A DNA stretch of 64,000 nucleotides, from the NCBI GenBank assembly GCA_005888325.1, contig VAWU01000028.1, positions 51,325 through 115,324 of the forward strand. Reading direction: 5' to 3'. The DNA is from Actinomycetota bacterium (lineage in GTDB: Bacteria > Actinomycetota > Acidimicrobiia > Acidimicrobiales > AC-14). How positions within the stretch are numbered: position 1 is the first letter of the stretch; every line of letters begins with the position of its first letter. Positions 61,670-64,000 of the stretch are shown here, in pieces. Under the pieces are notes generated by a model. That model searched no databases and was not told where the DNA came from. It saw only the letters and a program-made list of their open reading frames with translations. The translations under genes were made by a program, and so were the position numbers.

Positions 61670-62672
61670 ATGCGTGCACGAGCTCGACGAGACGGCGGAG
61701 GGTGTCGGGGTCGGTCTCGGGCAGCACCCCGTGGCCCAGGTTGAAGACGTGACCCGGGTCGCCGTGGTTGCGCCGCAGCACGTCGAGGGCGGCGGCCTCG
61801 ACGACGTCCCACGGCGCCAGGCACACCGCGGGGTCGAGGTTGCCCTGCAACGCGAGCCCTTCGGCGACGCGCGTGCGTGCCACGTCGAGGGGCACGCGCC
61901 AGTCGACGCCGACCACGTCTGCTCCCGCCGCGCCGAGCAGGCCGAGCAGCTCGCCGGTGCCGACGCCGAAGTGGATGCGCGGGACGCCGAGATCGCTCAG
62001 GCCCGAGAAGATGCGCGCGCTGGCGTCCAGCACGTGGTCCCGGTAGTCGTCCGGTGAGAGCGCGCCGGCCCAGCTGTCGAACAGCTGCACCGCCCGTGCC
62101 CCCGCCTCCACTTGGGCGCGCAGCGATGCGAGGGAGATGCCGGCCAGCCGGTCGAGGAGCTCGCGCCACGTGCGCGGCTCGGTGTGCATGAGAGCCTTGG
62201 TGCGCGCGTGGGTCTTCGAGGGGCCACCCTCGATGAGGTAGCTGGCCAGCGTGAAGGGACCACCTGCGAAGGCGATGAGCGGCACGTCGAGCTCGCGGGC
62301 GAGCAGCCGCACGGTGTCGGCCACGTAGGGAGCGTCGACGTCGGGCTCGAACGGGCGCAGCCGCCTCAGGTCGGCGTCGGTGCGGAACGGCTGGTCGACG
62401 ACGGGGCCGACGCCCTCACGCAGCTCGACGCCGACTCCGACCGCAGTGACCGGCACGACGATGTCGGAGAACAGGATGGCGGCGTCGACCCCCAGCCGTC
62501 GCACGGGTTGCATCGTGACCTCGGCGGCCAGCTCGGGCGTGCGGATGACGTCGAACATCGACGCCTTCGCGCGCACGGCCCGGTACTCGGGGAGCGCGCG
62601 TCCGGCCTGCCGCATGAACCACACGGGGACGCGATCGTGCGGCTTGCCCCGGCACGCCTCGAGGAACGACAC
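61662..62672 (-). CDS. hemE: Uroporphyrinogen decarboxylase
   Basis: A 336-residue HemE that converts uroporphyrinogen III to coproporphyrinogen III. The signature [25 protein letters not shown] with the catalytic Asp, and [16 protein letters not shown] are present; the C-terminal [16 protein letters not shown] is typical. GTG 62672 is the start. hemE, cpfC and cgoX form one overlapping operon that runs on towards the NHEJ genes. Confidence 0.96.
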   Translation of the reverse strand: MSFLEACRGKPHDRVPVWFMRQAGRALPEYRAVRAKASMFDVIRTPELAAEVTMQPVRRLGVDAAILFSDIVVPVTAVGVGVELREGVGPVVDQPFRTDADLRRLRPFEPDVDAPYVADTVRLLARELDVPLIAFAGGPFTLASYLIEGGPSKTHARTKALMHTEPRTWRELLDRLAGISLASLRAQVEAGARAVQLFDSWAGALSPDDYRDHVLDASARIFSGLSDLGVPRIHFGVGTGELLGLLGAAGADVVGVDWRVPLDVARTRVAEGLALQGNLDPAVCLAPWDVVEAAALDVLRRNHGDPGHVFNLGHGVLPETDPDTLRRLVELVHAYG

Positions 62673-62741
62673 CCGCGCAGGCTAACGGTGGGAGTGCGAC
62701 CGACCGTCATCGGGTCGCGGGTCGGGGCGGTCAGGGAGGGG

Positions 62742-63665
62742 TCAGGCGGCGCGGCCGAGGAGGCGGGCGCGGTCACGCGTGCGCTCGCGGAACGCGTTGC
62801 CCGCGTCGCTGTTGCGCAGCACATCGAGCTGGATGGCGGGACGGGGGATCATCCACGAGTGGCCGCCCATGACCCAGTGCACCTTCTCGCCCATGATCTC
62901 GGCGAACTCGCGGCCGGTCGACGCGGGCACGATGCGGTCGAAGCGGCCCCACATGGGCAGGACCGGCACGTCGCCGCGCCGCGCCACCTGCTCCGCCATC
63001 GGCGTGAAGTCGCACGCCAGCAGCATGGCCCCCACCGGCAGGGTGTTGGTCAGCGACCGGGCGTTGAGGCGCAGGTCGGGGGCGGCGGTGATCGCCATGC
63101 TGGCCAGGCGGGAGAAGGCGAGGTCGGGGAGGTCGACCGCGAAGGCGGCGGCCAGGTCGAGGGCCATCCCGACATCGGGTGCGATCGGCTGGAGCAGGCG
63201 GCTCATGATCCCCCTGCGCTCCTTCCACGACGACGTGGCCACGCCGTCGCGGTAGATCACCCCGAGGGTGCGCTCAGGGAAGTCGTGGGCGAACTGCAGC
63301 GCAGCCACCGCGCCCATCGAGTGACCGAGCACGATGGCGGTGGGCGCGCCGAGGTGGTCGAGCAGGGCGCCGATGCCCTTGGCGAAGTTCGCCATGCGCA
63401 GCTTCTCCCACGGGAGCGGCTCGCTGCCCCCGAAGCCGGGCAGGTTGGGGTTGATCACCCGCAGCCCCAGGCGGCCCGCGAGACGGGCGGACTCCCGCCA
63501 GTAGATGCCGCCGCCGGCGAAGAAACCGTGGAGGTTGACGGCCCAGGTGGACGCGTCGAGGTTGTCGGACACCGAGTAGCGCCAGTGGCGACCGTCGATC
63601 GCCACCTCGCCGTCGACCATGCGCACGCGCCGGTCCTGCCTCTTGCCTGCACTCACGATTCTCAC
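62742..63665 (-). CDS. Alpha/beta hydrolase
   Basis: Up to 307 residues from GTG 63665; GTG 63656 or ATG 63620 are other possible starts, since the fold begins about residue 20. Oxyanion segment VNLHGFFAGGG, nucleophile Ser in VLGHSMGAVAAL, acid in MWGRFDRIVPAST, and final His in VMGGHSWMI. A long helical cap (residues 145-215) suggests a hydrophobic or ester substrate. Not otherwise identifiable. It lies upstream of hemE on the same strand with a 69-base gap. Confidence 0.83.
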   Translation of the reverse strand: MRIVSAGKRQDRRVRMVDGEVAIDGRHWRYSVSDNLDASTWAVNLHGFFAGGGIYWRESARLAGRLGLRVINPNLPGFGGSEPLPWEKLRMANFAKGIGALLDHLGAPTAIVLGHSMGAVAALQFAHDFPERTLGVIYRDGVATSSWKERRGIMSRLLQPIAPDVGMALDLAAAFAVDLPDLAFSRLASMAITAAPDLRLNARSLTNTLPVGAMLLACDFTPMAEQVARRGDVPVLPMWGRFDRIVPASTGREFAEIMGEKVHWVMGGHSWMIPRPAIQLDVLRNSDAGNAFRERTRDRARLLGRAA

Positions 63666-63724
63666 GTCAGCTGTCAGATCTCGATGTCACATCGACCGTC
63701 ACGAACTGCCGTCCGCATACCGCC

Positions 63725-63788
63725 GTCCACATGCACTGCAGTCCACGTGAAATGCAGTCCACATGAAATGCAGTCCACATGAAGTGCC
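63725..63788. repeat. Four-copy 16-base tandem repeat
   Basis: Units of the type GTCCACATGAAATGCA begin at 63725, 63741, 63757 and 63773, with one to three changes each, in the non-coding gap between the hydrolase and the last gene. The composition is more AT-rich than the surroundings. Confidence 0.9.
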
Positions 63789-63852
63789 TACGGGCGTCCC
63801 GCTCCAACCTCGCTCAGCCACCGAACGTGTTCTAGCGTAGCTGACTCCGGCG

Positions 63853-64000
63853 TCAGGGAGTGGGACGGTCGCCTCGGGGCGCGGTCGCACCGGCCGCGTG
63901 GCCCCGGGTGACGGTCACGCGCGTCGCCACCCACGCGCCCACGAACGCGACGACGAACGAAGGGAGGGACGCGCCGAGCGAGAAGTGCTCGAGCGCGCCG
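63853..64000 (-). CDS. C-terminal end of a membrane protein (partial)
   Basis: On the minus strand the frame entering from the window edge reads 48 residues to a stop at 63853. It contains one hydrophobic helix (LPSFVVAFVGAWVATRV) followed by a short polar tail. Third positions are GC-rich and the frame is consistent with a real gene. Too little remains to name a family. Confidence 0.55.
   Translation of the reverse strand, partial: GALEHFSLGASLPSFVVAFVGAWVATRVTVTRGHAAGATAPRGDRPTP

Overview
The window is high-GC DNA (third codon positions almost always G or C) with many GTG and TTG starts, four-base ATGA/GTGA gene overlaps and a dense, mostly operonic layout. The gene content (DisA, CarD, split Ku/LigD end joining, the HemQ heme route, a CysO-like sulfur carrier, GpgS, OtsA/OtsB, a DrrA-type exporter, DUF3263) points to an Actinomycetota chromosome. 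A deep, poorly studied lineage such as Acidimicrobiia fits, but no rRNA is present to settle it. I see no phage, integrase, transposase or CRISPR array. No stretch longer than 300 bases lacks a gene.

Layout. 0-5.4 kb: the end of disA, a dienelactone hydrolase, divergent crp/carD, a membrane PIN-TRAM protein, then overlapping ispD-ispF-rlmB. 5.4-10.9 kb: hydrolase, kinase, MFS exporter, tRNA-Thr(UGU), a multi-spanning membrane protein, DUF3263 and LytR_C proteins. 10.9-15.7 kb: a compatible-solute block (otsB, otsA, glycerate kinase, HAD phosphatase, gpgS). 15.7-17.6 kb: a SAM-class riboswitch, threonine synthase and a CysO-like sulfur carrier. 17.6-19.9 kb: a lone receiver protein, then CIRCE-groEL. 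19.9-25.6 kb: hemQ and a branched-chain amino acid ABC transporter whose second permease and first ATPase are fused. 25.6-36.3 kb: alaX, larE, a NIL protein, several small unknowns, a DrrAB-type exporter, NUDIX, an M1 peptidase lipoprotein, an acyltransferase-like protein, a serine protease and PAC2. 36.4-42.8 kb: lhr, nei2, an SCO6745-like protein and a small repeat-tailed protein. 42.9-48.0 kb: two citrate synthases (one with CBS domains), GNAT, a sigma factor and endonuclease IV. 48.0-54.5 kb: thioesterase, GH1, GtrA, two methyltransferases, an alpha-barrel protein and GT4. 54.5-59.3 kb: hsp20, lnt and the NHEJ set. 59.3-64 kb: cgoX-cpfC-hemE, a hydrolase and the edge of a membrane protein.

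Two genome-wide habits stand out. Many genes have a TANNNT hexamer 6-8 bases before the start codon and no Shine-Dalgarno, which suggests leaderless transcripts. Short tandem or palindromic repeats sit repeatedly at gene ends and between genes. The most interesting system is the riboswitch-threonine synthase-CysO pair, which could be a protein-thiocarboxylate route to homocysteine under SAM control. That role is inference. Everything here was read by eye; no database search was run.
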